This document shows positions 1 to 8,947 of a stretch of 64,000 bases of DNA, piece by piece. This DNA is from Ignavibacteriales bacterium (GTDB taxonomy: Bacteria; Bacteroidota; Ignavibacteria; UBA10030): NCBI GenBank assembly GCA_026390595.1, contig JAPLFQ010000008.1, forward strand, positions 103,002 to 167,001, written 5' to 3'. Position numbers and translations under genes: made by a program. Each line of letters opens with the position of its first letter. Within the stretch, counting starts at the first letter, position 1. The notes beneath the pieces are model-generated. The model was not told the origin of the DNA. It was given only the letters and a program-made list of their open reading frames with translations, and did no database searches.

Positions 1-293
1 AGGAACACCGCTTGCCCGACAAACGCCACCTCCTCATGAGCAAGACATGGTTCGTCCTTGACAACAGGTCCCATCTCATTATGTCCCGGAATGTCATTGG
101 CCGATAGCACAGAAACGACACCGGGTGCACGTTTCGCCTTCGTCAAATCGAATGAGACGATACGGGCATGCGCATGGGGGCTATAGACCACCCGCCCTGT
201 CAAAGTGCTTGGGCTGGAGGGTATGTCATCGATGTACAGCGCCTCACCGGTTACGTGAAGCACTGCGCTCTCATGCGGCATTTGTTGATGCAT
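1..293 (-). CDS. Xanthine dehydrogenase, molybdopterin-binding subunit (5' part only, cut by window edge)
   Basis: Reading the minus strand from the ATG at 293-291 gives about 97 residues running off the window start. The translation contains VTGEALYIDDIP and VVYSPHAHARIVSFD, followed by a VLSANDIPG segment. These are the typical opening of the large Mo-cofactor subunit of xanthine dehydrogenase/aldehyde oxidase family enzymes (Ald_Xan_dh_C domain). The enzyme hydroxylates hypoxanthine and xanthine in the cytoplasm. It lies downstream of and co-directional with the FeS/FAD subunit (469-1905), 175 bases away, as expected for a two-subunit enzyme. The start is uncertain, since a second ATG lies four codons in. 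The catalytic part is outside the window, so purine specificity cannot be read here. Confidence 0.85.
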   Translation of the reverse strand, partial: MHQQMPHESAVLHVTGEALYIDDIPSSPSTLTGRVVYSPHAHARIVSFDLTKAKRAPGVVSVLSANDIPGHNEMGPVVKDEPCLAHEEVAFVGQAVF

Positions 294-331
294 GGAAGAC
301 CCTTTTCAATAGCCCGGGAGTATTCTCTGTT

Positions 332-460
332 TGAAATCCGAAACACGAACCACGAAGCACGAAGCAATTTCGAAGTCCTGAGCACGAAACGATGGCTCCG
401 GCTTTGCTCTTCACATTCGTGCTTAGAATTTGTTTAGACTTTCGGATTTAGGATTTCGGA
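332..460. repeat. AT-rich degenerate repeat tract with imperfect dyad
   Basis: The tract between the two xanthine dehydrogenase genes contains several near-copies of cacgaa/cacgaagc. It opens with gaaatccgaaacacgaa and closes with ttcggatttaggatttcgga, which is an imperfect inverted partner. Small ORFs predicted across it have no protein-like features, and I see no gene in it. Similar low-complexity ATCGAA/CGAAC-rich stretches recur near 1975-2000, 12690-12830 and 59760-59806. Confidence 0.5.
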
Positions 461-468
461 CTTATCTT

Positions 469-1905
469 TCAACCGTTTGTTTCACTCCAAAATTTCAGAA
501 GGAGATTACGTGCGGCCGCGCGGCGAAACTCGGCGCTCCCGCGAACATCTGAAATCGGTTTGAAATCTGCATCAATCAAGCGACGCGCTTCTTCCACATG
601 CGCACGGTCCCATGGTTTTCCCTTCAGGAACGATTCCGTCGAGATGGATCGCTTTGTGCATTCCGACATACCGCCAAATGCCAATGTAATATCGTTGACA
701 ACTCCGTTTTCATTCAGGTCCACCCTGAATCCGGCACTGACCGTCGAAATGTCGAGGTCCCGCCGCTTCGAGACTTTGTATGAACGTATGAGCGACGACG
801 ACGACTGCCGCGGCAGCACAATGGCCACGATCAATTCGTCAGGCTGACGATCGGTTTTCCGATACCCCTTGACGAATGCGTCTGCTGCAACAGTTCGTGT
901 TCCACGGCGGCTTGTAAGAATCACCGACGCACCGTACGCGATCAACGCCGGCAGCGCGTCGCCGATCGGAGAAGCTGTGCCGATATTGCCACCAAGTGTG
1001 GCGACGTTCCGGATTTGTCGCGCAGCGAAGAGCGTGAGCATCTCATGAAAGGCCGGAAAATCGCTCTTCACGTGCATCATCACGTCATTGATCCGGACGC
1101 CGGCGCCAATCCTCAGGCTGCGATCATCCCGGACAACTGCCCGGAGTTCTTCGACTCTTGAACAATCGATGATATGCGGGAGTAGTTCAAATTTCTTTGT
1201 CACCTTGAGGGCCACATCTGTCGCTCCGCTGATCAAGGTCGCTTTCGGATGCTTTTCGATCAGCTCCAGGCATACATCCACTGTTACAGGTTGATCGTAG
1301 CGCTGTGTCTGTGCAACGATTGAGATGCTCTTGTGGTGGATGGAGTTCAGAAGTCCAACAATCCGTGATTCATCGTCGCTGAAATGATCACTTCCCTTGG
1401 CATCACAAGCGGACATAGCCGCTTCTATAATCGGCTCATATCCGGTGCAGCGGCAGAGGTTGCCCGCGAGAGCCTCTGCAATCTCATCCCGGGATGGTCG
1501 GCCCGCCTCTTTATAGAGGGCAAACAGCGTCATCACGATGCCCGGGGTGCAGAATCCGCATTGGCTGCCATGTGAATCAACCATGGCCTGCTGAACAGGA
1601 TGCAGATCCCCGGAAGGATTCTTCAAGTTTTCTACTGTAATCAGCTGTTTTCCATGGAGCATCGGGAGGAAAAGGAGGCAGGAATCGACAGCTCTGTAGT
1701 TCATGCTCCCATCTGCGTTCCGATCTCCGAGCACAACTGTGCACGCACCGCAATCCCCTTCCGCGCATCCTTCTTTCACTCCCCGGTGTTTGGGAAGCGA
1801 GCGCAAGTACTCGAGGACCGTGGTTGTCGGTTTCAGTTGCAGCGAAGAATCGAAGGCAATGTCAACGATCGTGCCGTCGAGAATGAACTGGATCGAGTTG
1901 GTCAT
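469..1905 (-). CDS. Xanthine dehydrogenase small subunit (2x[2Fe-2S] + FAD)
   Basis: This is the 478-residue electron-transfer subunit of a molybdenum hydroxylase. Residues 1-75 form a plant-type ferredoxin domain with cysteines 47, 52, 55 and 76 (CAEGDCGAC). Residues 80-160 form the second [2Fe-2S] domain with C116, C119, C151 and C153 (CGFC ... CRC). Residues from about 190 on are a CO-dehydrogenase flavoprotein-type FAD domain with ATLGGNIGTASPIGD, then the C-terminal FAD-domain subdomain. The size and FeS-FeS-FAD order match the XdhA type of Rhodobacter, where the Mo subunit is a separate protein; that subunit follows at 293-1. The upstream neighbours are a dihydropyrimidinase-like enzyme and a permease, which points to nucleobase catabolism. 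Substrate is inferred from family and context. Confidence 0.9.
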   Translation of the reverse strand: MTNSIQFILDGTIVDIAFDSSLQLKPTTTVLEYLRSLPKHRGVKEGCAEGDCGACTVVLGDRNADGSMNYRAVDSCLLFLPMLHGKQLITVENLKNPSGDLHPVQQAMVDSHGSQCGFCTPGIVMTLFALYKEAGRPSRDEIAEALAGNLCRCTGYEPIIEAAMSACDAKGSDHFSDDESRIVGLLNSIHHKSISIVAQTQRYDQPVTVDVCLELIEKHPKATLISGATDVALKVTKKFELLPHIIDCSRVEELRAVVRDDRSLRIGAGVRINDVMMHVKSDFPAFHEMLTLFAARQIRNVATLGGNIGTASPIGDALPALIAYGASVILTSRRGTRTVAADAFVKGYRKTDRQPDELIVAIVLPRQSSSSLIRSYKVSKRRDLDISTVSAGFRVDLNENGVVNDITLAFGGMSECTKRSISTESFLKGKPWDRAHVEEARRLIDADFKPISDVRGSAEFRRAAARNLLLKFWSETNG

Positions 1906-2028
1906 GTGAAAATCAAATTAATCAATCGACATTTATTATTGAGAGCTGGGAATTGTCACTGCCCCATGATCTGGACAATATCTAATGTCCAATATCGAAT
2001 CATGACTATTGAAGTGTGTTCTCTTCAG

Positions 2029-3417
2029 TCAGCCCCCCCACGCAGCCGCGAAACAAGAACGCTTCACATACCTACCCCGACCAGCCTTGCCAAGCCACAC
2101 ATCCCGATCGACGATAATCTCACCGCGGGAAATGACCGTGTCCGCGTTTCCCCGCACCGTTATTCCCTCGTACATTGAATAGTCAACTTGCATATGGTGG
2201 GTCGACGCGGAAATTATGTGTTCCGCGTTCGGGTTCCAGATCACGACGTCTGCGTCACTTCCGACTTCCACCGCGCCTTTCTTCGGATAGAGTCCAAACA
2301 ACTTCGCTGGATTGACAGAAACCAGGTCTACCCACTGTTTCAAAGAGAGCCTTCCCTCGTTCACTCCATAATGATAGAGAAGCTGCAACCGGTTCTCAAT
2401 CCCGGGTCCACCATTGGGGATTTTTGTGAAGTCGTTCAAGCCCGCGCTCTTCTGGGTTTTGAACATGAACGGACAGTGATCGGTCGAAACAACCTGGATA
2501 TCGCCGGCGCCCAGCCCTTTCCAAAGTGCATCCTGATCGGCGGGAGACCTCAAGGGGGGTGTCAGGACAAACTTCGCTCCTTCGAAATTTGGCCGGGAAA
2601 GGTCTTGCTGGGTCAACAAGAGATACTGCGGACATGTTTCTCCAAACACGCGGGTGCCGTTCTTTCGAGAACGGGAGATTTCTTCCAGAGCTTGAGCGGA
2701 TGAAACGTGTACGATGTAGACCGGGAGATCCGCGCTTCTGGCCAGTGCAAGGACGCGACGGACAGCCTCAGCCTCGGCGCTCGCGGGACGCGTCAGGGCA
2801 TGTTCAATCGGAGCCGTTCGCCCTTCGGCAAGCGCCTTGTGAACAAGATGGTCGATGGCACTTTCGTCTTCGGCGTGTACTGCCACGAGTGCTCCTCGTT
2901 TGCCGGCTCGGATCATCACCTGCAGGATCGTTGCGTCATCCACCATCAACGCTCCCGGATATGCTGTGAAGAGCTTGAAGCTCGTCACGCCTTCGTCGAC
3001 GAGTGCATCGATCTCATTGATCCGGCCTTCCTCCACATCCACCACTATCATGTGCAAACCGTAGTCGATCGAAGCCTTCGATGCCTTCTCCCGCCAGGTG
3101 GCATAGGCCTCGCGCAGAGTGTGCCCCTTCGATTGGGTGGCAAAATCGATAATGGAGGTTGTTCCACCAAATGCTGCAGCGCGCGTGCCGGACTCAAAAT
3201 TGTCGCTGGAAACAGTTCCCCCAACAGGTGCATCCAGGTGAGTATGGACGTCGATGCCGCCTGGGATGACGTACTTCCCTGTCGCGTCGATCGTTTGCTC
3301 TGCTTTCCGATCAAGCCCTTGACCGACGGCACTGATAACTTCATTCTCAATGAACACATCGGACGCTACGACACCTTGTGGTGTCACTACCTGTCCGTGT
3401 ATAATCAAAATTGCCAT
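2029..3417 (-). CDS. Dihydropyrimidinase / hydantoinase-type amidohydrolase
   Basis: This is a cyclic-amide hydrolase (EC 3.5.2 family) of about 462 residues. It shows the binuclear-metal amidohydrolase motifs in order: GIDVHTHLD, the carboxylated-lysine region VTSFKLFTAYPG, VAVHAEDE, VYIVHVSS and STDHCPF. These are diagnostic for dihydropyrimidinase/D-hydantoinase and separate it from urease-type enzymes. The ORF extends upstream to 3543, but the family N-terminus begins at MAILIIHGQ (ATG at 3417-3415). An ATG two codons earlier is the alternative. It sits between the permease and the xanthine dehydrogenase genes on the same strand, so a role in ring opening of pyrimidines or related cyclic amides is likely. 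Allantoinase activity cannot be excluded from sequence alone. Confidence 0.88.
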   Translation of the reverse strand: MAILIIHGQVVTPQGVVASDVFIENEVISAVGQGLDRKAEQTIDATGKYVIPGGIDVHTHLDAPVGGTVSSDNFESGTRAAAFGGTTSIIDFATQSKGHTLREAYATWREKASKASIDYGLHMIVVDVEEGRINEIDALVDEGVTSFKLFTAYPGALMVDDATILQVMIRAGKRGALVAVHAEDESAIDHLVHKALAEGRTAPIEHALTRPASAEAEAVRRVLALARSADLPVYIVHVSSAQALEEISRSRKNGTRVFGETCPQYLLLTQQDLSRPNFEGAKFVLTPPLRSPADQDALWKGLGAGDIQVVSTDHCPFMFKTQKSAGLNDFTKIPNGGPGIENRLQLLYHYGVNEGRLSLKQWVDLVSVNPAKLFGLYPKKGAVEVGSDADVVIWNPNAEHIISASTHHMQVDYSMYEGITVRGNADTVISRGEIIVDRDVWLGKAGRGRYVKRSCFAAAWGG

Positions 3418-3634
3418 CGTCATGAATGCAAGGATTGTCGGAGGATGACCGGGGGGATTGGATGCGCTGGCGTGCATCGTCTGCTGCAGAGAATCCAAAA
3501 CGGTGACGTACAACAATCGAAACCGCGCAAACATCCCGATCACGGCACGCGCAAGTCAAAGTACGTCAGTAATGATTAAACGGCAAGGGGCACCGCCAAG
3601 GAAGGGAGCAAATGGGAATGCGACGCTGCATCTC

Positions 3635-4966
3635 TTACGATTGCCGGGCGATTCTCATGCTGGTGATCTTCCAGGCAATGGGCGCGGTCAGAACCGCGGC
3701 GACAGCGAAGAGTGTGGCATTGGTATAGGTAGTCTGCTCCGACAACGCCGCGGTCAGTGCGGTGACGAGACAGACCGTCGGCAACGCTGTCATCGCGATG
3801 AGTCCTGCGACGTTGAGGGGGATTTTGAACGGTCTCGGCTGCTCCGGGTTGCGGATGCGGAGAACAATAAGGGCGACAAATTCGAGGAAGAGCGCTGCGC
3901 CGTACAACGTCACATCGATGATGAGAAGATCGCCAAACTCCCAGAATACCATGCCGCTCACGACGAGCGCACAGACGACGATAGATACATGCGGAACATT
4001 GTGCTTTGGATGTACTTTGCTGAGCGACGCTGGGAGCAATCCATCGTCTGCCATGGCTTTCGGCACACGGGAAATGGCGAGCAGGATGGAAAGAAAAAGG
4101 CCCAGCGCGCTCGCAATACCCCCGAACGAAAGTATGGCGCCGAGCCACCACCCTCCTATGTGCAGGCCAAGCGATGGAAAACCCTGGGCGGTCAGCACTT
4201 CCGCGTCCATCCCTGCGGCTGTCCCGGTCCAGATGGAAAGGAAATAGAATCCGACGATAAGGAAGAACGCGACGACAATAGAGATGAGGTACGATCTCGC
4301 GGGACGATGTACTTCTTCAACAAAGGAGGATGAATTGTCCCATCCGAGAAAATTCCACATCACGGTATACAGACCCATACCGAAGACGGTGAATCCCATC
4401 CCGTGCGTTTGAAAGTTCACTCCCGACAGGGAAAAAGAGAACCCTTTCGTTACAGCCACACCAAAAAGTATTCCGAAGGGGACAAGAACGCAAAGGCCGA
4501 GGAGGACGGAGCTTCGCCCGACGGGAATGATTCCGAGGAGATTCAACACAGCAGCAACCCAGATGATGGCAAGACAGATGGGAATTTTGTATACACCCGC
4601 TTCCGGATAGAAGAAGCTCAGGTACTGGACAAACAGGACGGGATAGATCGCAAGATCCGTGAAGGTGAAGAGCCACGACCACCACCCTTCATAGAATCCC
4701 CATTTCATGCCGAGGCCTGATTTCACCCACTGGTAGTAACCCCCGTTGAGCGGCATCATGCCGTTCAGTTCAAGAACCATGAGAATGGAAGGGAGAACCC
4801 AGAGAAGCGGAGTGATAAGAATGAGCGCCAGCGCGAACCCTCCTCCGACGTACTGGAGAACAGGTTCGAGCCCGTACGGGCCGCCTGAAACCGTGAAGAA
4901 GACGACCGCTGTCAGTTGGAGGGGGCGGAGAAGACCGCGACCGCTTCCTGCTATGGGTTGGGTCAT
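3635..4966 (-). CDS. APC-superfamily amino acid/nucleobase permease
   Basis: This 443-residue integral membrane protein has about 12 predicted hydrophobic spans. It carries the APC-family N-terminal signature around FFTVSGGPYGLEPVLQYVGGG (GlySerGly-type unwound helix 1) and NGGYYQWVKSGLG in helix 2-3. The C-terminal region includes RNPEQPRPFKIPLN, the usual loop before the last helices of amino acid/polyamine/organocation transporters. It is the first gene of the likely operon permease - dihydropyrimidinase - xanthine dehydrogenase subunits, so it may import the nitrogenous substrate of those enzymes. APC proteins mainly carry amino acids, so the substrate is an inference from context. Confidence 0.85.
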   Translation of the reverse strand: MTQPIAGSGRGLLRPLQLTAVVFFTVSGGPYGLEPVLQYVGGGFALALILITPLLWVLPSILMVLELNGMMPLNGGYYQWVKSGLGMKWGFYEGWWSWLFTFTDLAIYPVLFVQYLSFFYPEAGVYKIPICLAIIWVAAVLNLLGIIPVGRSSVLLGLCVLVPFGILFGVAVTKGFSFSLSGVNFQTHGMGFTVFGMGLYTVMWNFLGWDNSSSFVEEVHRPARSYLISIVVAFFLIVGFYFLSIWTGTAAGMDAEVLTAQGFPSLGLHIGGWWLGAILSFGGIASALGLFLSILLAISRVPKAMADDGLLPASLSKVHPKHNVPHVSIVVCALVVSGMVFWEFGDLLIIDVTLYGAALFLEFVALIVLRIRNPEQPRPFKIPLNVAGLIAMTALPTVCLVTALTAALSEQTTYTNATLFAVAAVLTAPIAWKITSMRIARQS

Positions 4967-5033
4967 TCGTTATGAGTTCGGGGATCCTTCCGATTGTGAT
5001 GGTGATACACGAAAACCTGCGGAAGGAACGAGG

Positions 5034-6347
5034 TTATCGCTGTTTCGCAAGCCAAAGTTCAGGGTTTTGCTTTTCGCGGTCTTTCCAGATTTCGAAATGA
5101 AGGATATCGCCGTCCACTGAAGAGCCGCTCTTCGCAATTGTCTCGCCCGCCGCGATCTTCTGGTTCTCCGCAACGTTTACTTCGGACAGATCAGCATAGA
5201 TGGTCCGGTATCCGTCACTGTGAGTCAGAATGACGATGTTCCCCAGGCCGGGGATGAATGTCACGATCGAGACCCTGCCGTCTGCAACCGCTCTCACTTC
5301 GGAACCAGGCCTCACGCTGATATCGATGCCGGTGTTCTCGCGCACCGTCTTGAGCACCGGATGCACCTGGTTGCCGAACCTGGCAGCGATCGATCCGAGA
5401 GAAACCGGCCACCGGAGTCTTCCATGCTGAGCAGCGAACGTCCCCGGGATCCCGGCATCTGGCACGGGTGTGGGTCGGAGCGTACTTCCGGCCTTCGATC
5501 GTTCACGCTCCGCAGCAGCCTCGCGTTCCTTCCGCTCGGTTTCCTTGTTGATCAGGTCTGTGATGATGTTCTTGAGCTTGTCTGCCGCCGCCCTCTTCTC
5601 GTCCGCCTGTTCTCTGTAGAAAGTCTTGTCCTTGCGGATCGACGCGAGCATCTTCTGGCGTCTCGAAACGTCTCCCTTCAATGAAGACTCTTCGTCGGTT
5701 CTCCTCGCAAGCAACCTGTGCTGTTCCTTGAGGCTGGCTTCCAAACGCTGATTCTGGTGTTCGAGGTCGTTCTTCTTGGTCACAACATTCCGCAGATCTT
5801 TTGCCCGTTGTTCCGAGAACCGCTTCAAATACTCAATCCGGATGGAAAGTTGATTGACCGAATTCGAGGAGAAGAGCAGTTCGAGATCGTACACCCTGCC
5901 ATGTTTGTACACCGATTGAACATACCGTGCGTACTGTCCCTTGAGCGACTCAAGCTGCTGTTCCATATTTCCGATCGATGAGCTCGCGCTTCGGATCTCC
6001 CCCGTCAGCTGCTCCTCCTGCTCCTGCAGCCTTCTGATGGATTTGCGCTTGCTGTTGATCTGCTGTTCCAGCTTGTTGATGTTCGCAAGCGTCGATTTCT
6101 CCTGGTCAACTTTCTTGTTGAATTCCTTCTCCGCCGCAGCTGCCTCCGCCCTCAGGCGGGCCTGCTCCTTCTGCATATCGCTGACGCTTGCCGGACGTTT
6201 GTCCTTTTCGGTGCGTGCTTTCTGCGTTGACTTTGACTTGCGGGAGGGTTGCTTCGAACCGGATTGGCCCATGGCCGGCTCGCACACGAGGAAGCTCAGT
6301 GCGACAAGGAGAAGTATGGCGGCGAGTGACCGGGCGAATGCAATCAT
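5034..6347 (-). CDS. EnvC-like murein hydrolase activator (degenerate M23/LytM domain)
   Basis: This 437-residue exported protein has a signal peptide (residues 1-27, ending near PAMGQ). A lysine-rich linker follows, then a long coiled coil (about 55-280) as in EnvC/NlpD-class proteins, and a C-terminal LytM domain (about 310-437). The metal site is not intact. The HxxxD motif reads NTGID, the YAHLS histidine is YADLS, and the final HxH is ILHFE with only the last His left. Three of four expected ligands are therefore missing. By analogy with EnvC this predicts a regulator of cell-wall amidases rather than an active endopeptidase. Its start overlaps the DUF4292 stop by four bases (6344-6347), so translation is coupled within the TPR - DUF4292 - EnvC operon. 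Confidence 0.88.
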   Translation of the reverse strand: MIAFARSLAAILLLVALSFLVCEPAMGQSGSKQPSRKSKSTQKARTEKDKRPASVSDMQKEQARLRAEAAAAEKEFNKKVDQEKSTLANINKLEQQINSKRKSIRRLQEQEEQLTGEIRSASSSIGNMEQQLESLKGQYARYVQSVYKHGRVYDLELLFSSNSVNQLSIRIEYLKRFSEQRAKDLRNVVTKKNDLEHQNQRLEASLKEQHRLLARRTDEESSLKGDVSRRQKMLASIRKDKTFYREQADEKRAAADKLKNIITDLINKETERKEREAAAERERSKAGSTLRPTPVPDAGIPGTFAAQHGRLRWPVSLGSIAARFGNQVHPVLKTVRENTGIDISVRPGSEVRAVADGRVSIVTFIPGLGNIVILTHSDGYRTIYADLSEVNVAENQKIAAGETIAKSGSSVDGDILHFEIWKDREKQNPELWLAKQR

Positions 6348-7120
6348 TGCCAGCGCACACGTTCTGCGTTCGTGGGAATGTCGAGCACCAGCGGGCTACT
6401 GTCCGCGTCGATGGCGAGCGAGGAGAACGCCACTGCGACGACACGATGTGCCTGGTGTTGAGTGATGCGAATCTGCCGCGGGAGCGACGTACCTCCTACG
6501 TCCCTGAATTTCTCAAACCGTTCCTCCACCACCAGCTTTCCTTTGACGTCGGTGTGCTGAATCTTCGCTATTAAGAGTGTGGCGGGGTCGATCCAGTAGC
6601 GGCGAGTGCCTGCGGGATTTCCATACGTCATCACAAGCTGGTTCTCTTCGATCACAAGGCTGTCCGGCTTGTTGTCGTCCCCCGGGAAGAAACTCCCCCC
6701 CGTGAAGAGACTCAGGAGCTCGTCGAACGTCAGATTGACCCGGAAGATACGGTTCAGGTTGACTGCATTGACCGACCCAGTGATCAGCTGGTTTTCAAGA
6801 CTATTATAGAACGTGAACCCGCTTCTTGTCACAAGCGCAGAACCGACGTGAATCCCGAAGGGACCTGCGATCTTCACCAGGATAGAGTCGGGCTTGCGAA
6901 GCATGAGCTCAAACGAACCGGACCCGGCCACCTCCATGGACTCCACGGTGATAGTCCCCGACCCGTTCAACGATTGCACCCGCTCCCGGTTCACTTTCAC
7001 CGTGCGCTGCACAACGTCGGGCGAGATCGCCTTACCGGCAAGGTTTGCCGTCGGAATTGACGCGCATCCGCTGAGCACGATGATAATCCACACCACCAGA
7101 ATCGCGGAGAGCTGCTTCAT
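6344..7120 (-). CDS. DUF4292 / LolB-like lipoprotein
   Basis: The protein has 258 residues with a lipoprotein signal and the lipobox LSGCAS around residue 19. The remainder is beta-rich with the pattern seen in Bacteroidota DUF4292 proteins, which resemble LolA/LolB folds (GSGTITVES, SILVKIAGPFGI, YWIDPATLLIAKI). It is probably anchored in the outer or inner membrane and may bind lipoprotein or another hydrophobic ligand. The exact role is not established. It lies between a TPR lipoprotein (stop and start share base 7120) and the EnvC-like gene (4-base overlap). That tight three-gene layout suggests a common envelope or cell-division function. Confidence 0.8.
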   Translation of the reverse strand: MKQLSAILVVWIIIVLSGCASIPTANLAGKAISPDVVQRTVKVNRERVQSLNGSGTITVESMEVAGSGSFELMLRKPDSILVKIAGPFGIHVGSALVTRSGFTFYNSLENQLITGSVNAVNLNRIFRVNLTFDELLSLFTGGSFFPGDDNKPDSLVIEENQLVMTYGNPAGTRRYWIDPATLLIAKIQHTDVKGKLVVEERFEKFRDVGGTSLPRQIRITQHQAHRVVAVAFSSLAIDADSSPLVLDIPTNAERVRWQ

Positions 7121-8853
7121 CAGATTGAACCTCGGGCGATCTTGTCTTTGAGCGACTGGTTGTTGACGTTCATGTTCAGCGCTTGCTTCCAGAACTCGTC
7201 TGCTTTTTCCTTCTGACCGAGCTTGAACTGGATGTCCCCCATATGTTCGTAGACTGTCGCGCTCGCGCCACCGGCTGCAATCGCCTTTTCGATGTACTTG
7301 CGGGCATCATCGTACTTCGAAAGCCTGAAGTACACCCAACCGGCGGTGTCCAGATACGACGGGTTTCCGGAATCAGCCGCGACCGCCTGCAGGGACATCC
7401 GCAGTGCACGATCGAGCTGTAACCCGCGTTCGGCCAGACTGTAACCATAATTGTTGAGGATCAAGTGAGACTGCGGATCAACCCGCAACGCGCGTTCGTA
7501 CAACGAGTCGGATTCTGAGTTGCGATGGAGTCCATCGAGCGTCAGCGCCAGCGTACTGAGAGCATTGATATCGTCCGGCTTGAGGTCCAGCGAATGCTTG
7601 AGGGCTTTGACCGCTTCGTCAGTCCTGTCCAACCGGCTGTAGCCCAATCCTTCAAGAAAATAAATGCGTGAATCTTTCGGGAGCGCTCGTTTTGCCCGCT
7701 GCATCTCGTCGACAAGTTTCTGGTATTCCCCTTTTTCAAAGTACGAAGTACCGATATACCACCATGCATCGCCGTTCCATTCCGCGAGCCGCGTGACGCG
7801 TTCGAAGTACTGAGTGGCGAGAGAGTCCTGCTTCTCCTGATTGGCGATCATTCCCAGATAATAGTAGGAGCGCCAGTCGTTCGGGATCTCTTTCTTTAAC
7901 TGCTCGAATATCGGTTTGGCCTTTTCGATGAAGGTTGAATCACGCTGCGCCTGCCCCACATAGGCCACGGCTACTCTGAGCCTCACCTCGGGATTGGTGT
8001 GCTCCAATGCCATCAGTTTCTTATAGAGCACGAGAGCTTCATCGAAGTTGCGCTGATCAAGATAGATATCCGCGAGGGCTGCCATTGCTTCGGCATTGTT
8101 CCTGTCGTTCTCGAGAATGCTCTCAAGGATCTTTGTGGCTTCCTGGATCTTCCCCCCGCGTGCATACGTTTCGGCGAGCTGACGCTGCAACACCTTGTTG
8201 CTTGGATCAAGCTCGACCATTCTCCTGTACTTCGCCGCGGCCTGCTCAAAGCGCCCAAGGACATTGTACATTTCCGCCGTTTGGAGCAGTATCTCCCAAT
8301 CATCCCCCTCACGGTCGAGAATGCGCTCATAAATTTCGATTGCCCTCAGAGGGCGGGACGTTTGATAGAGACGTGCGAGATTGAACCATGCTTCTGTGTT
8401 GTTCGAATCAATCTGTACGATGCGTTCGAATTCCGGGACCGCCAACTCGGGCTGGTACGCATTCATGTAGATGGAAGCTAGATTCTGGCGATACAGGATC
8501 CTGGACGAATCGAGACCGACGGCCTCTTTGGCGTGCTTCGCCGCCAGTGCGTGCTTTCCGAGGAGAGAGTAATCTTTGGAGATTGCAAAGTGGATTGCAG
8601 CTGTTGCCTCCTGCTGAAGGGCTTCCTGGTATTCCAGCACCGCGTTTGCGAAATCGCCCGTGACTTCATACACCGACGCTTTGATGACACGACTCAACGC
8701 CTGTTCGTGCCTGGCTTCCTTGAGCTGCTCGTTGATCTTCCGGGTTGCCTGTACTGCGCGCTGTTCCCGCGCTGTATCCCTGGAGAAACTGCAGCCGGCG
8801 GCTGAAATTGCGACGAATGCGAAAAGAGCAATAAGGGTACGTTTCATATGCAT
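7120..8853 (-). CDS. TPR-repeat lipoprotein
   Basis: This 577-residue lipoprotein has a signal peptide with lipobox AISAAGC near residue 21. The whole mature part is tetratricopeptide repeats, with recurrent A..Y..AL.LDP..... units, for example NTEAWFNLARLYQTS and AVALDS/LDPSNKVL-type segments. It is a scaffold protein, most likely on the periplasmic face of the outer membrane. The start may be ATG 8853 or the second ATG at 8847 (MKRTLIALF); both fit the signal peptide. It is the first gene of the operon with DUF4292 and the EnvC-like protein. No enzymatic motif is visible. Confidence 0.85.
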   Translation of the reverse strand: MHMKRTLIALFAFVAISAAGCSFSRDTAREQRAVQATRKINEQLKEARHEQALSRVIKASVYEVTGDFANAVLEYQEALQQEATAAIHFAISKDYSLLGKHALAAKHAKEAVGLDSSRILYRQNLASIYMNAYQPELAVPEFERIVQIDSNNTEAWFNLARLYQTSRPLRAIEIYERILDREGDDWEILLQTAEMYNVLGRFEQAAAKYRRMVELDPSNKVLQRQLAETYARGGKIQEATKILESILENDRNNAEAMAALADIYLDQRNFDEALVLYKKLMALEHTNPEVRLRVAVAYVGQAQRDSTFIEKAKPIFEQLKKEIPNDWRSYYYLGMIANQEKQDSLATQYFERVTRLAEWNGDAWWYIGTSYFEKGEYQKLVDEMQRAKRALPKDSRIYFLEGLGYSRLDRTDEAVKALKHSLDLKPDDINALSTLALTLDGLHRNSESDSLYERALRVDPQSHLILNNYGYSLAERGLQLDRALRMSLQAVAADSGNPSYLDTAGWVYFRLSKYDDARKYIEKAIAAGGASATVYEHMGDIQFKLGQKEKADEFWKQALNMNVNNQSLKDKIARGSI

Positions 8854-8947
8854 TGAGAAAAATATATCGATTATGGCTCTGAATTACAAGGATTGGGCCA
8901 ACATACCGGGGATCGCCGCCCGGAGATCCCGCAGCGCTTGCGGAGAG

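Noticed and set aside
53..437. Plus-strand small ORFs at 125-334 and 168-437
   Set aside because: They are opposite the xanthine dehydrogenase Mo-subunit frame and the repeat tract, and their translations are low in protein character.
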